From Chryseobacterium sp. LJ668 (GTDB taxonomy: Bacteria > Bacteroidota > Bacteroidia > Flavobacteriales > Weeksellaceae), in contig NZ_CP080443.1 in assembly GCF_019613955.1 (NCBI RefSeq), positions 186,001 to 250,000 of the forward strand: 64,000 nt of DNA, read 5' to 3'. Under the pieces are notes generated by a model, which made no database searches, was not told the DNA's origin, and saw nothing but the letters and a program-made list of their open reading frames with translations. Position numbers and translations under genes: made by a program. Below are positions 1-8,469 of this stretch, piece after piece. Numbering within the stretch: the first letter of the stretch is position 1; every line of letters starts with the position of its first letter.

Positions 1-1894
1 TGGGTTATCACAATTCTTAAAACTATTGGAAAAAGATATTATCATTACATTTCACACTGTTCTTCCAAGTCCTGATTTGCAATTGAAAAAACACGTACAG
101 GAAATTGCACATTGCTGCCAATCTATCATTGTAATGACGGAAATTTCTGCTATAATTTTGTCGAAAGAATATGGAATTCCGTTAGAAAAAATAAATATTA
201 TTGCTCACGGAACACATCTTCTTCCTCTTACAGATAAAACTGAATTAAAAGATAAATATGATCTGAATGGAAAAAAAGTACTGTCAACATTCGGATTATT
301 AGGTTCTGGGAAAAATATTGAAACGACCTTACAAGCATTACCGGAAATCATAGCTGATCATCCTGATGTTTTATTTTTAGTAATCGGAAAAACACATCCG
401 GGAATCGTAAAAAATGATGGCGAAGAATACCGTCAATTTCTTGAAAAAACAGTGCAGGATCTACGTCTTGAAAATCATGTAAGATTTGTTAATGCATATT
501 TACCTTTAGATGAGTTACTAGAATATCTGCAACTAACTGATATTTATCTTTTTACTTCAAAAGATCGAAATCAGGCTGTGAGCGGTACATTTTCTTATGC
601 AATCAGCTGCGGATGTCCTATCATTTCTACGCCAATTCCACACGCTGTAGAAGTTTTGAAAAAAGAAACAGGAATTATCATCGATTTTGAATCGCCAAAA
701 CAATTGGCAAATGAGGTCAATAAAGTTCTGAAAAACGAACAAATACAAGAGCTACTAAGAACTAATGCACTTGAAAAAATGGCCCCTACCGCATGGGAAA
801 ACTCATCCATATCTCACGCCCAACTTTTTGAAAAATCGGGTGCAAAAAAAATTCAATTGCAGTATGCTATACCTGAAATCAATTTAATTCATATAAAAAA
901 TATGACAACCGATTTTGGAATGATTCAGTTTTCTAAAATCAATAAACCTGACATTGATTCCGGATATACTTTGGATGACAATGCTCGTGCTTTAATTGCC
1001 ATTTGTGAACATTTTGAACAAACTCGGGATCAAGAAGATATAGAATTGATTGAGATTTATCTTGATTTTATAGAATTTTGCCAACAGCCTGATGGTAGTT
1101 TCCTGAATTATGTGAACGAGGAAAAAGAATTTACGCAACAGAACTATGAGACCAACTTAGAGGATTCCAATGGAAGAGCAATTTGGGCTTTAGGATATTT
1201 GATTTCAAAAAGAGATATTCTTAACGATCATCTTTTAGGAAAAGCAGAAAAAATAATTCAGAAAAATCTTCCTTTAGTACAAGATATATATTCAACCAGA
1301 GCAATGGCATTCATTATAAAAGGTTTGTACTATCAAAATTCTGACAAGAATATAACTTTACTTGATTTGTTAGCTGGTCGTTTGGAAAGAATGTATCTTC
1401 ATGAGGCTAAAGAAAACTGGCATTGGTTTGAAAGTTATCTCACCTACGGAAACAGTGTTTTACCAGAAGCGATGTTATGCGCATGGATGTCTACCGGGAA
1501 AAATAGTTATAAAAAAATAGCGATAGAATCCTTTCAATTTCTTTTGTCAAAGATATTCGTAAATAATTCTATTAAAGTAATTTCTAACAAAGGATGGCTT
1601 CAGAAACATGAAATGAAATTACATTCAAATGGCGGTGAACAGCCTATTGATGTTGCTTACACCATTTTAACATTATCAAAATTTCAAGAATGTTTCGGAG
1701 ATGAATCTCATTCCGAAATGATGCAGGATGCTTTCAACTGGTTTTTGGGAAAAAATCATTTGAATCGAATTATTTATAATCCTGCAACGGGCGGATGTTA
1801 TGATGGATTGGAAGAAAAAAGTGTTAATTTGAATCAAGGGGCAGAGTCTACAGTCAGTTATTTAATGGCAAGACTTTGTTTAGCTAAAGCTTAA
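1..1894 (+). CDS. Glycosyltransferase (GT4-like) with C-terminal alpha/alpha-toroid domain, 5' partial
   Basis: The reading frame is open to the left window edge, and the first in-frame start-like codon is only a TTG at 26, so the true start lies outside the window. The first ~260 residues look like the C-terminal Rossmann half of a GT-B glycosyltransferase (phrases STFGLLGSGKNIETTL and AISCGCPIISTPIPHAVEVL). The usual GT4 EX7E pair is not visible: the position before SCG is Ala-Ile rather than Glu-Ala. Residues ~290-622 resemble an all-helical toroid domain (SGYTLDDNARALIAI, NLEDSNGRAIWALGYL). Fusions of this kind occur in Bacteroidetes polysaccharide assembly. The sugar donor and acceptor cannot be told. 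Confidence 0.8.
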   Translation, partial: GLSQFLKLLEKDIIITFHTVLPSPDLQLKKHVQEIAHCCQSIIVMTEISAIILSKEYGIPLEKINIIAHGTHLLPLTDKTELKDKYDLNGKKVLSTFGLLGSGKNIETTLQALPEIIADHPDVLFLVIGKTHPGIVKNDGEEYRQFLEKTVQDLRLENHVRFVNAYLPLDELLEYLQLTDIYLFTSKDRNQAVSGTFSYAISCGCPIISTPIPHAVEVLKKETGIIIDFESPKQLANEVNKVLKNEQIQELLRTNALEKMAPTAWENSSISHAQLFEKSGAKKIQLQYAIPEINLIHIKNMTTDFGMIQFSKINKPDIDSGYTLDDNARALIAICEHFEQTRDQEDIELIEIYLDFIEFCQQPDGSFLNYVNEEKEFTQQNYETNLEDSNGRAIWALGYLISKRDILNDHLLGKAEKIIQKNLPLVQDIYSTRAMAFIIKGLYYQNSDKNITLLDLLAGRLERMYLHEAKENWHWFESYLTYGNSVLPEAMLCAWMSTGKNSYKKIAIESFQFLLSKIFVNNSIKVISNKGWLQKHEMKLHSNGGEQPIDVAYTILTLSKFQECFGDESHSEMMQDAFNWFLGKNHLNRIIYNPATGGCYDGLEEKSVNLNQGAESTVSYLMARLCLAKA

Positions 1895-1970
1895 CAAGAT
1901 TTTTATCATCTTTAGATAATTGGCAATACGGTCATTTTCATACTTCAATAGAACATTACAACTTCGAACA

Positions 1971-2016
1971 TTAAACACTAATTATACAGCATCAATATCA
2001 ATGAATTAGTGTTTAA
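1971..2016 (+). terminator. Inverted repeat, likely transcription terminator
   Basis: A perfect 13-bp inverted repeat (TTAAACACTAATT at 1971-1983 and its complement at 2004-2016) encloses a 20-nt loop and is followed by a T-rich stretch. It lies 75 bp after the glycosyltransferase stop and before the convergent DUF1275 gene, so it could serve both. Confidence 0.55.
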
Positions 2017-2092
2017 TTTTATGGTTAACAAACAAGAAAATTCAGTAATTTTTAAACGATTAAAGTGGCTAAATGAGATATAACTAAGCGGT

Positions 2093-2818
2093 CTATCTCA
2101 ACTTTCTTTTAAAAAAATAGTATCGATATAAAATCTTATCATACCAAATCGTAAAAAGTAGGGCTCCCGATGCAAATAGAAGTACTTTTATATAAAAGAT
2201 TTGATAGAGCCATCCTCCTATCACACATCCACAAAAAAAGCAAAGTATGATCGAAAGCTTCAGAAAAATATTTTTTTTAAGTTGCTGATATTTTAGTTCT
2301 TCTTTAATGAAAAATATTTGAGAAAACTCTATCCCTAAATCCGTAAATAACCCTGTAAGATGTGTTGTCCTTACAACAGACTGCGAAACTCTGGTTACTA
2401 AAGAGTTTTGGATTCCCATTGCAAAAAGGAGTATGAATGCAACCATGTTTGGTGTCAGCTGAAGGTTTACTTGCTTGAAACCAGAAAGACCTATCAAAGA
2501 AATAAGCAAAATTTCGATTAATAGGGGAATCAGGTGCGGACGAATCTTTTTACGTTTTGATAAAAATTCAATAATAAAACTAGACGTAAAAGATCCTAAG
2601 AGAAAACAGAGAATGAAAAGTAAATAAACAAAAGCTGTTCGATATCTATTCAATAGTATTTCCTCAGAAAAAAAAGCAAAATGCCCAGTGACATTTGTCG
2701 TAAGAACATTTACTGACAACACTCCGGTAATATTAACAATACCTGCAACAAAAGAAAGAGCTGAGGCTAGTTTAAGATTGTGAAAATAAGTTCTGCTTTT
2801 ACCTCTGTGATGAAACAT
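2093..2818 (-). CDS. YoaK/DUF1275 family membrane protein
   Basis: A 241-aa hydrophobic protein with about six membrane segments. The family signature appears near the N-terminus (FVAGIVNITGVLSVNVLTTN followed by VTGHFAFF) and in the middle (MGIQNSLVTRVSQSVVRTTHLTG). DUF1275 proteins are inner-membrane proteins of unknown function with a weak link to transport. An upstream TTG at 2854 would add 12 residues, but I chose the ATG at 2818. The gene is monocistronic and convergent with the glycosyltransferase. The 3' end is rich in Lys/Arg, as expected for a cytoplasmic tail. Confidence 0.8.
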   Translation of the reverse strand: MFHHRGKSRTYFHNLKLASALSFVAGIVNITGVLSVNVLTTNVTGHFAFFSEEILLNRYRTAFVYLLFILCFLLGSFTSSFIIEFLSKRKKIRPHLIPLLIEILLISLIGLSGFKQVNLQLTPNMVAFILLFAMGIQNSLVTRVSQSVVRTTHLTGLFTDLGIEFSQIFFIKEELKYQQLKKNIFLKLSIILCFFCGCVIGGWLYQIFYIKVLLFASGALLFTIWYDKILYRYYFFKRKLR

Positions 2819-3115
2819 CCTGTTAGGTTTAATCAATAAATTTATAGAACGCAATCAAATGAAGGTTCAAATTCCTCATTAAATTCATTCACTTACAATA
2901 GTATCGAAAATTATCCGTTTTCCTTTACTATTTGTGATAAGATTGAAATGAAAATTAAAACCAGTAAAAAACCTAATCTTAATGTAAATTGTTGGACATG
3001 GTTTTATAAAAAGACAATGATAACTAAGAGGTAATCCAATCCTAACTGAAATGTTTGCTAAAAAGCTTAAAATGCATCTGAAAAGACTAAACACATAAAG
3101 CTGACAATTTAAAAA

Positions 3116-4354
3116 CTATATGGTTATTACTTCCTTTCTATAATAGCCCATGCTCAAGTTAGATCTTATCTTATTAAATACAAGGAGAGTTCTCTTTACA
3201 TCCTCTAAAGTGTGAATAGCTGTGGGAATCAATCGTAACATAATTATTCCTTTCGGAACCACAGGATACATTACCAGAGAGCAGAATATTGCATGATTTT
3301 CACGTAAATCACTGACCAAGGCAGCAGCTTCATCTATAGATCCGTCAAGATATACAGGAGTTACCGGAGAATTGGTAGTACCTATGTCAAATCCTGCATC
3401 TTTCAATCCACTCTGAAGATTATTTGCAATAACCCATAGCTTTTCTCTAATTTCAGGTTTGGTGCGCATTAATTCTAAACGTTTTAAAGCACCAAATACC
3501 ATTGGCATTGGCAATGATTTAGCAAATATCTGAGAACGCATGTTATATTTCAGGAATAGAATAGCTTCTTTCGTACTGGCGATAAAAGCACCAATACCAG
3601 CAAATGCTTTAGCAAATGTCCCAAAATAAAAGTCAATACCATCCTGAACATTTTGCTCTTCTCCAGTTCCTGCGCCACTTTTACCAAGACATCCAATACC
3701 ATGAGCATCATCTACCAAAAGAGAAAAATTAAACTTGCCTTTTAAGGCGACAATTTCTTTTAGTTTTCCCTGGTCGCCTCGCATACCGAAAACGCCTTCG
3801 GTGATGACCAATATTGCTCCTTTTGTTTCTTTTATTATTTCCTTTGCACGCTCTAACTGTTTTTCACAATCTTTAATATCATTATGCTTGAAAACAAATC
3901 GTTTTCCGAGGTGAAGGCGTATTCCATCGATTATACAAGCATGCGATTCTGCATCATAAATGATCACATCTCTTCGATCTACCAGACAGTCGATTAAAGA
4001 TACCATTCCCTGATAACCATAATTTAATAAAAATGCATCTTCTTTTTGAACATAATCTGCAATCTTCTCCTCAAACTCTTCATGCAAGGTAGTATTTCCG
4101 GTCATCATACGAGCTCCCATTGGATAAGCAAGACCATACAAACGAACTCCTTCATTATCGGCTTCTCTGACTTCGGGATGGTTGGCCAATCCTAGATAAT
4201 TATTAAGACTCCATACTAATTTTTTCTTTCTATTAAAAAACATATTATTGCTGATCTGACCTTCAAGCCTGGGATACGCATAATATCCATGGGCATAATG
4301 AGCATGATCACCCAGTGGACCGAGACGTGTTTTTATTTTATCAATTATATTCAT
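3116..4354 (-). CDS. Alpha-oxoamine synthase family PLP enzyme (SPT/cysteate acyl-ACP transferase-like)
   Basis: A 412-aa fold-type I PLP enzyme. The internal-aldimine lysine is K249 in FGTFAKAFAG, and the PLP-ring motif is in LLVDDAHGIGCLG. The N-terminus (GPLGDHAHYAHGYYAYPRLEG, then LNNYLGLANHPEVREAD) matches the flavobacterial group that includes serine palmitoyltransferase and the cysteate acyl-ACP transferase of sulfonolipid synthesis. These enzymes condense an amino acid with an acyl thioester and release CO2. It is the last gene of a minus-strand block that also holds a methyltransferase and GcvH/GcvT-like genes. The amino-acid substrate cannot be read from the sequence. Confidence 0.82.
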   Translation of the reverse strand: MNIIDKIKTRLGPLGDHAHYAHGYYAYPRLEGQISNNMFFNRKKKLVWSLNNYLGLANHPEVREADNEGVRLYGLAYPMGARMMTGNTTLHEEFEEKIADYVQKEDAFLLNYGYQGMVSLIDCLVDRRDVIIYDAESHACIIDGIRLHLGKRFVFKHNDIKDCEKQLERAKEIIKETKGAILVITEGVFGMRGDQGKLKEIVALKGKFNFSLLVDDAHGIGCLGKSGAGTGEEQNVQDGIDFYFGTFAKAFAGIGAFIASTKEAILFLKYNMRSQIFAKSLPMPMVFGALKRLELMRTKPEIREKLWVIANNLQSGLKDAGFDIGTTNSPVTPVYLDGSIDEAAALVSDLRENHAIFCSLVMYPVVPKGIIMLRLIPTAIHTLEDVKRTLLVFNKIRSNLSMGYYRKEVITI

Positions 4355-4430
4355 TTTTTTATGTTGTTTTCGATATTTTTTTATTCTGGATTTATATAGA
4401 AGAATTAATGAGGTTCGTTATAAATTACTT

Positions 4431-5027
4431 TTAAATCACCTTTTTCCAAAAATTCAGTAGTCCATCGTACGCGGTATTTTCTAAATCAAAACTTTTGGGA
4501 ATCTCATCCCATTTACTCCAATATGTTACCAAACGTGTCCCTACGGGCGTTTCATCAAGCTGATTTCTGACATACTCTGAGTACTCATCATATAATTCTC
4601 TGTTTTTTTGTACTTCATCATCAATGGAGCATGTATGATCAATATTTTCGTAAAATGAATTAAAAAAATAAAATGCATCATAATCGGAAAAGGATATTTC
4701 CTTAATATTGGAATGAATAAAATTCACATTGTCAATATTATATTTGTCTGCAATTTTTTTTGAGATTTTTATTAGAGATTGTCTCTGCTCAACACCACAA
4801 AACCTTCCTGATGTCGAAGCAGCTCCTACCAAACAAAATTTACCGGCACCAGCACCTATGTCCAACACCTTACTATTTGAAGTTTCTGCTAAATAATGAG
4901 CTGCCATCTTTGCAACGGCAACTGGTGTCCAATGACGTTCTGCCAGTTCTTTTATACGAGGAGGATACAGCGAATTAAATTCGCTGTCTTTGACATCAAT
5001 ATTTAATTGTATATGTTTAAAAATCAT
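4431..5027 (-). CDS. Class I SAM-dependent methyltransferase
   Basis: A 198-aa Rossmann-fold methyltransferase. Motif I is VLDIGAGAGKFCLVGA near residue 55, the acidic end of strand 2 is GVEQRQSL, and the motif IV-like segment is YDAFYFFNSFYE. The start codon overlaps the stop of the upstream GcvH-like gene (ATGA-type overlap at 5024-5027), which indicates translational coupling and a shared pathway. The C-terminal half has a short insertion with few family landmarks, so the substrate is unknown. A small metabolite or an aminoketone made by the neighbouring oxoamine synthase would fit, but this is inference. Confidence 0.75.
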   Translation of the reverse strand: MIFKHIQLNIDVKDSEFNSLYPPRIKELAERHWTPVAVAKMAAHYLAETSNSKVLDIGAGAGKFCLVGAASTSGRFCGVEQRQSLIKISKKIADKYNIDNVNFIHSNIKEISFSDYDAFYFFNSFYENIDHTCSIDDEVQKNRELYDEYSEYVRNQLDETPVGTRLVTYWSKWDEIPKSFDLENTAYDGLLNFWKKVI

Positions 5028-5395
5028 AGTATTAATTTTAAATATTCTTCATGGGTTAATAATTCTTGTGTATAAATTTTAGCTGAAATACTCACTAACC
5101 AAAAATTATATGGATCTAGATTGACCTGTGATGGATGAGTATTTAAAAAAGTATTTAATGTTGTGATTTCGAATTCACAAGGCGCAACTAAAGAGAATGT
5201 TGCATTAGTTCCGTAAATCACTCCCCATGAAGCTGATTCCAACAATCTTTTTTCGTCGACATTCAATTCGATCAAGTCAATTTCTCCTATTTCTTTTTGA
5301 GCAAAATCAGTGATACCAATACAAAAATCACACAGCCCAATTTTCCTTAACCACAAATGGTTTTTAGTATAGTAGAGATTCTTAGGAATAATCAT
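5024..5395 (-). CDS. GcvH-like protein without lipoyl lysine
   Basis: A 123-aa protein with the glycine-cleavage H-protein fold: the N-terminal phrase is MIIPKNLYYTKNHLWLRKIG, then GITDFAQKEIGEIDLIEL, then a C-terminal DPYNFWLVSISAK. The lipoyl loop, normally ESVK followed by SD-x2-P, reads GVIYGTNATFSLVAP. No lysine is present, and the modified position is N64. It therefore cannot be lipoylated in the usual way. It overlaps the methyltransferase start and lies 120 bp after the GcvT-like stop. A structural, regulatory or decoy role is possible. It is more diverged than the second GcvH-like gene at 6260. Confidence 0.8.
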   Translation of the reverse strand: MIIPKNLYYTKNHLWLRKIGLCDFCIGITDFAQKEIGEIDLIELNVDEKRLLESASWGVIYGTNATFSLVAPCEFEITTLNTFLNTHPSQVNLDPYNFWLVSISAKIYTQELLTHEEYLKLIL

Positions 5396-5515
5396 ATTTC
5401 ATTTGATAAAGTTTAGTTTACTTTGGTTGATAACACCACATAGTGTATTTCTGATCTTATGCGAATTTTATTATAAATCTCAATTCTGCTGATCATAAAA
5501 AAGCATCAACAGTAT

Positions 5516-6247
5516 TTATTTCCATAAAGAAAAAAATCCCATTTCCAAACGAAGTGTATCTCTTGCCGCTAAACCGACAGGAACAATATGGTCGTCTTTT
5601 CCTGCTTTTAAAATGGCATCCCAAACATGTTCAGCATATTTATTTTCTACAAATATTTCAAACCCTCTTGCTCCTAGATAACCAGATGATGAGATCATCA
5701 CTTTGGAAATACATGCTAATTCACCAATTTTGAATTTTGTGCAGTCAATGCCTTCCAAATAGATATCTGTCAGTTTCTGAAGAGTGTGCAAAGCTTTTGG
5801 ACCTTGTACAATCATTAAAGTCATTGTATCCGTAACATTTGTTACTTCTGCATTTGGAATAGTATGTAAAAGAATCCAATCCATAACTTTCCGGATTTTT
5901 GAAGCATTAACCACCAAAAGATATCCCTTTTCACCAATACTATAAACCATCAAATCATCTATAATACCTTTGCTTTTGGACATGCAACTATAGTGTAATG
6001 TTCCGGCAGTAAGTTGTGGGGACTTATTCAAAGAAATCATTTGAACCAAGTCAAAAGCATCTTTTCCATGAATCAAAATCTTACCCATGTGTGATGCATC
6101 CAAAATACCAACACCTTTTTTTGTTGCCTCATCTTCCTGCTGTATTTCTGTATATTGAAGAGGCATTTGATAACCGGCAAATTCTATCATTTTTCCACCG
6201 AGGATGTGATGTATTGTATTAAGTGCCGTTTTCTTTATTTTTACCAT
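5516..6247 (-). CDS. GcvT-like protein, C-terminally truncated
   Basis: A 243-aa aminomethyltransferase homologue, whereas the family is usually ~360 aa. The N-terminal folate-binding region is well kept (MIEFAGYQMPLQYTE, GILDASHMGKILIHG, SSGYLGARGFEIFVE). The protein ends at RDTLRLEMGFFSLWK, where normal GcvT continues with LYGxD and a C-terminal barrel. The catalytic Asp of the N-S-A-x-x-x-KD motif is replaced: the segment reads NASKIRKVMDWI, with Val at the Asp position. No recognisable C-terminal remnant follows in the 120 bp downstream. It is probably unable to do normal aminomethyl transfer. Confidence 0.82.
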   Translation of the reverse strand: MVKIKKTALNTIHHILGGKMIEFAGYQMPLQYTEIQQEDEATKKGVGILDASHMGKILIHGKDAFDLVQMISLNKSPQLTAGTLHYSCMSKSKGIIDDLMVYSIGEKGYLLVVNASKIRKVMDWILLHTIPNAEVTNVTDTMTLMIVQGPKALHTLQKLTDIYLEGIDCTKFKIGELACISKVMISSSGYLGARGFEIFVENKYAEHVWDAILKAGKDDHIVPVGLAARDTLRLEMGFFSLWK

Positions 6248-6259
6248 CAGCAGACCGTC

Positions 6260-6661
6260 TTATAAACTTATTAAAACTGAATAGGAGTTTGATCGCAGCA
6301 ACCACTCTACATCGAAAAGATTATTCATTTTTATTTTGGCAATCCAACCCTCACCGTACGGATCGGAATTTAATAATTGAGGATTGAAAGCTAATTTTGG
6401 ATTCATCTCAATAATTTCACCGGCAATAGGCATAATAAGATCCGAGATTTTATTCACGGCCTCAATAGTTCCAAATATTTGTTCTTGTTTTATATTCTTT
6501 CCTAAAGTTTTAACTTTTACATAGATAATTCCTCCAAGTTCTTTCTGGGCAAAATCCGTGATTCCGACATATGCGGTATTACCTACAATTCTGATCCACT
6601 CATGATCTTCTGTATATAAGAGGTCTTTCGGAATTATCGTATCAACACTGTTTTTTTTCAT
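6260..6661 (-). CDS. GcvH-like protein with displaced lipoyl lysine
   Basis: A 133-aa glycine-cleavage H-protein homologue. It keeps the N-terminal LLYTEDHEWIRIVGNTAYVG, then GITDFAQKELGGIIYV, and the C-terminal NSDPYGEGWIAKIK. At the lipoyl site the canonical E-S-V-K is E-A-V-N (N70), and a lysine follows one residue later (K71). The register relative to the ISDLIMP turn is therefore off by one. The ATG at 6661 fits the family N-terminus; longer in-frame starts upstream add hydrophobic residues not seen in GcvH. The gene lies 12 bp before the GcvT-like gene, so the two are likely co-transcribed. No gcvP is present. Confidence 0.82.
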   Translation of the reverse strand: MKKNSVDTIIPKDLLYTEDHEWIRIVGNTAYVGITDFAQKELGGIIYVKVKTLGKNIKQEQIFGTIEAVNKISDLIMPIAGEIIEMNPKLAFNPQLLNSDPYGEGWIAKIKMNNLFDVEWLLRSNSYSVLISL

Positions 6662-6730
6662 AAAAAATAACACACTCATTATTGTTCTTTTGATATTTAA
6701 CCATATCATTTTTTTGTTTATTCAGTTTTT

Positions 6731-8338
6731 TCAACCAATCTTCGTAACATTTGTGTCAATCACAGGACCTCCCTGCATTATTTGTTCGTTGGCAAATGAC
6801 TCAAAGGATGTAAAGTTCAATCTAAATTGGGCTGCAAGATTAAGGGCTGTTTCATCATATGCAGATTTATCATCCCATGTATTTTTGGGATTTAATATTT
6901 CAGAAGGTACCCCGTCACATTCTATGGGTATCTTCAATCCAAATACAGCATCACGCACAAAATCTATATCTTCTAATTTTTTTTCTAATACTGCCGCAAT
7001 CATAGCTCTGGTGTAGGAAAGTTTAATACGTTCTCCTGTTCCGTAAGATCCTCCAGACCATCCTGTATTAATCAACCAGACTTTTACTTTATTTTCTATC
7101 AATTTTTTTCCTAACAATTCAGCATAGGTTGTTGGATGCAATGGTAAAAAGGGTTTTCCAAAACATGCAGAAAAAGTGGTCTGGGGTTCTGTAATTCCTG
7201 CTTCGGTTCCTGCTACCTTTGCAGTATATCCAGAAATAAAATGATACATCGCTTGACCAACAGTCAATTTTGAAATGGGAGGAAGTACACCAAAAGCATC
7301 ACAGGTCAAAAAGAAAATATTTTCCGGTACTCCACCAACAGATGGATGTACTGCATTGTCAATAAAATCAATAGGATAAGCTGCTCTTGTATTTTCAGTT
7401 ACAGAAATATTATCGTAATCAACGATATCTGTTCCGTCAACAAAACGCACATTTTCAAGCAAAGTTCCAAAACGGATAGCAGAAAAAATTTGGGGTTCTC
7501 TCTCTTCGCTCAGATTAACACATTTCGCATAACAGCCGCCTTCAAAATTAAAGACATTCTGATCGTCCCATCCATGTTCATCATCGCCAATTAGTTTTCT
7601 GGACGGATCTGCGGAAAGTGTAGTTTTACCTGTTCCTGAAAGTCCAAAAAATACAGATGTATCTCCTTGTACACCAATATTAGCCGAACAATGCATCGAG
7701 AGCACATTCTTTTCATAAGGAAGTATGTAATTTAAAACCGTAAAAATTCCTTTTTTGATTTCTCCGGTGTAGGCACTTCCTCCAATAAGAATGATCTTTT
7801 TTGAAAAATTAATGACTGTGAAATTATGCTGGCGTGTTTTGTCTACTTCCGGAACAGCTCTAAATTCAGGAGCTACTAATATAAGCCATTCGTGGTGAAA
7901 GGTTTCTAGTTCTTTGTCAGTCGGTCTTAAAAATAGATTATTAACAAATAAACTCTGCCATGGTTTTTCGGTAACAACCCTGATGTTTAATTGATACTCA
8001 GATTTTGCGCAGGCATAGGCATCTTTCACATAAATATCTCTGGCAGAAAGATGGGCAGCAACACTGCTGTATAATCTGTCGAAATCTTCGGGAAGAAACG
8101 GATGGTTAACCTCCCCCCACCAAATGGAATCTGTGGTATTCTCATCCTTCACAATATATTTATCCTTAGGTGAGCGTCCCGTAAATTCACCGGTATCACA
8201 AGCCAATGCTCCTGAACGGGTGATGACACCCTGGCTTTTCTTTAGCGTCTGGGCTATTAGTTGAGACACTGATAAATTCCAGTAGACTTCCTTTGTATTG
8301 TTAATCCCCAGATCTTTTAACTGCTCTAAATATTCCAT
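6731..8338 (-). CDS. pckA: ATP-dependent phosphoenolpyruvate carboxykinase
   Basis: A 535-aa cytosolic enzyme that converts oxaloacetate and ATP to PEP, CO2 and ADP. The P-loop is GLSGTGKTTLSADP near residue 234, followed by the metal-binding GDDEHGWDDQNVFNFEGGCY. The oxaloacetate-binding TGRSPKDKYIV and the C-terminal NTGWSGGSYGTGERIKL are also present. Length is normal for the ATP-dependent class. It is the first gene of the minus-strand block that continues into the GcvH/GcvT-like genes, 69 bp before the first of them. It diverges from a Crp/Fnr gene, and the 22-bp palindrome between them suggests oxygen or redox control of this gluconeogenic or anaplerotic step. Confidence 0.97.
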   Translation of the reverse strand: MEYLEQLKDLGINNTKEVYWNLSVSQLIAQTLKKSQGVITRSGALACDTGEFTGRSPKDKYIVKDENTTDSIWWGEVNHPFLPEDFDRLYSSVAAHLSARDIYVKDAYACAKSEYQLNIRVVTEKPWQSLFVNNLFLRPTDKELETFHHEWLILVAPEFRAVPEVDKTRQHNFTVINFSKKIILIGGSAYTGEIKKGIFTVLNYILPYEKNVLSMHCSANIGVQGDTSVFFGLSGTGKTTLSADPSRKLIGDDEHGWDDQNVFNFEGGCYAKCVNLSEEREPQIFSAIRFGTLLENVRFVDGTDIVDYDNISVTENTRAAYPIDFIDNAVHPSVGGVPENIFFLTCDAFGVLPPISKLTVGQAMYHFISGYTAKVAGTEAGITEPQTTFSACFGKPFLPLHPTTYAELLGKKLIENKVKVWLINTGWSGGSYGTGERIKLSYTRAMIAAVLEKKLEDIDFVRDAVFGLKIPIECDGVPSEILNPKNTWDDKSAYDETALNLAAQFRLNFTSFESFANEQIMQGGPVIDTNVTKIG

Positions 8339-8410
8339 ATCAAAATCAATTTATTATTACTGTAAAATTAGGCTGTTTAATACCAGAATAGAATGACCCA
8401 CGTGGCAATG

Positions 8411-8432
8411 AAATTTGATTTAAATCAAATTT
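8411..8432. promoter_or_regulatory. 22-bp perfect palindrome with FNR-type core
   Basis: The intergenic space between pckA and the divergent Crp/Fnr gene contains a perfect 22-bp palindrome. Its core, TTGAT-N4-ATCAA, equals the classical FNR box. The centre is 48 bp before the regulator start and 83 bp before pckA. It is probably the binding site of the adjacent regulator, giving autoregulation and control of the pckA block. Confidence 0.75.
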
Positions 8433-8452
8433 TCGCTTAATTAAAAATAGGT

Positions 8453-8460
8453 TAGATTTG
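8453..8460 (+). promoter_or_regulatory. Bacteroidetes -7 promoter element
   Basis: TAGATTTG matches the Bacteroidetes -7 consensus TAnnTTTG and lies 9 bp before the ATG of the Crp/Fnr gene. The palindrome sits just upstream, near the expected -33 position, so a bound regulator would overlap the promoter. Confidence 0.5.
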
Positions 8461-8469
8461 TACTAGATT

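Noticed and set aside
2885..3094. 69-codon minus-strand open frame
   Set aside because: No domain, unusual composition and no spacing consistent with an operon; A/T-rich filler between two real genes.
8398..8405. CCACGTGG palindrome near the FNR-like site
   Set aside because: Eight bases only, and no second copy near any other promoter here.
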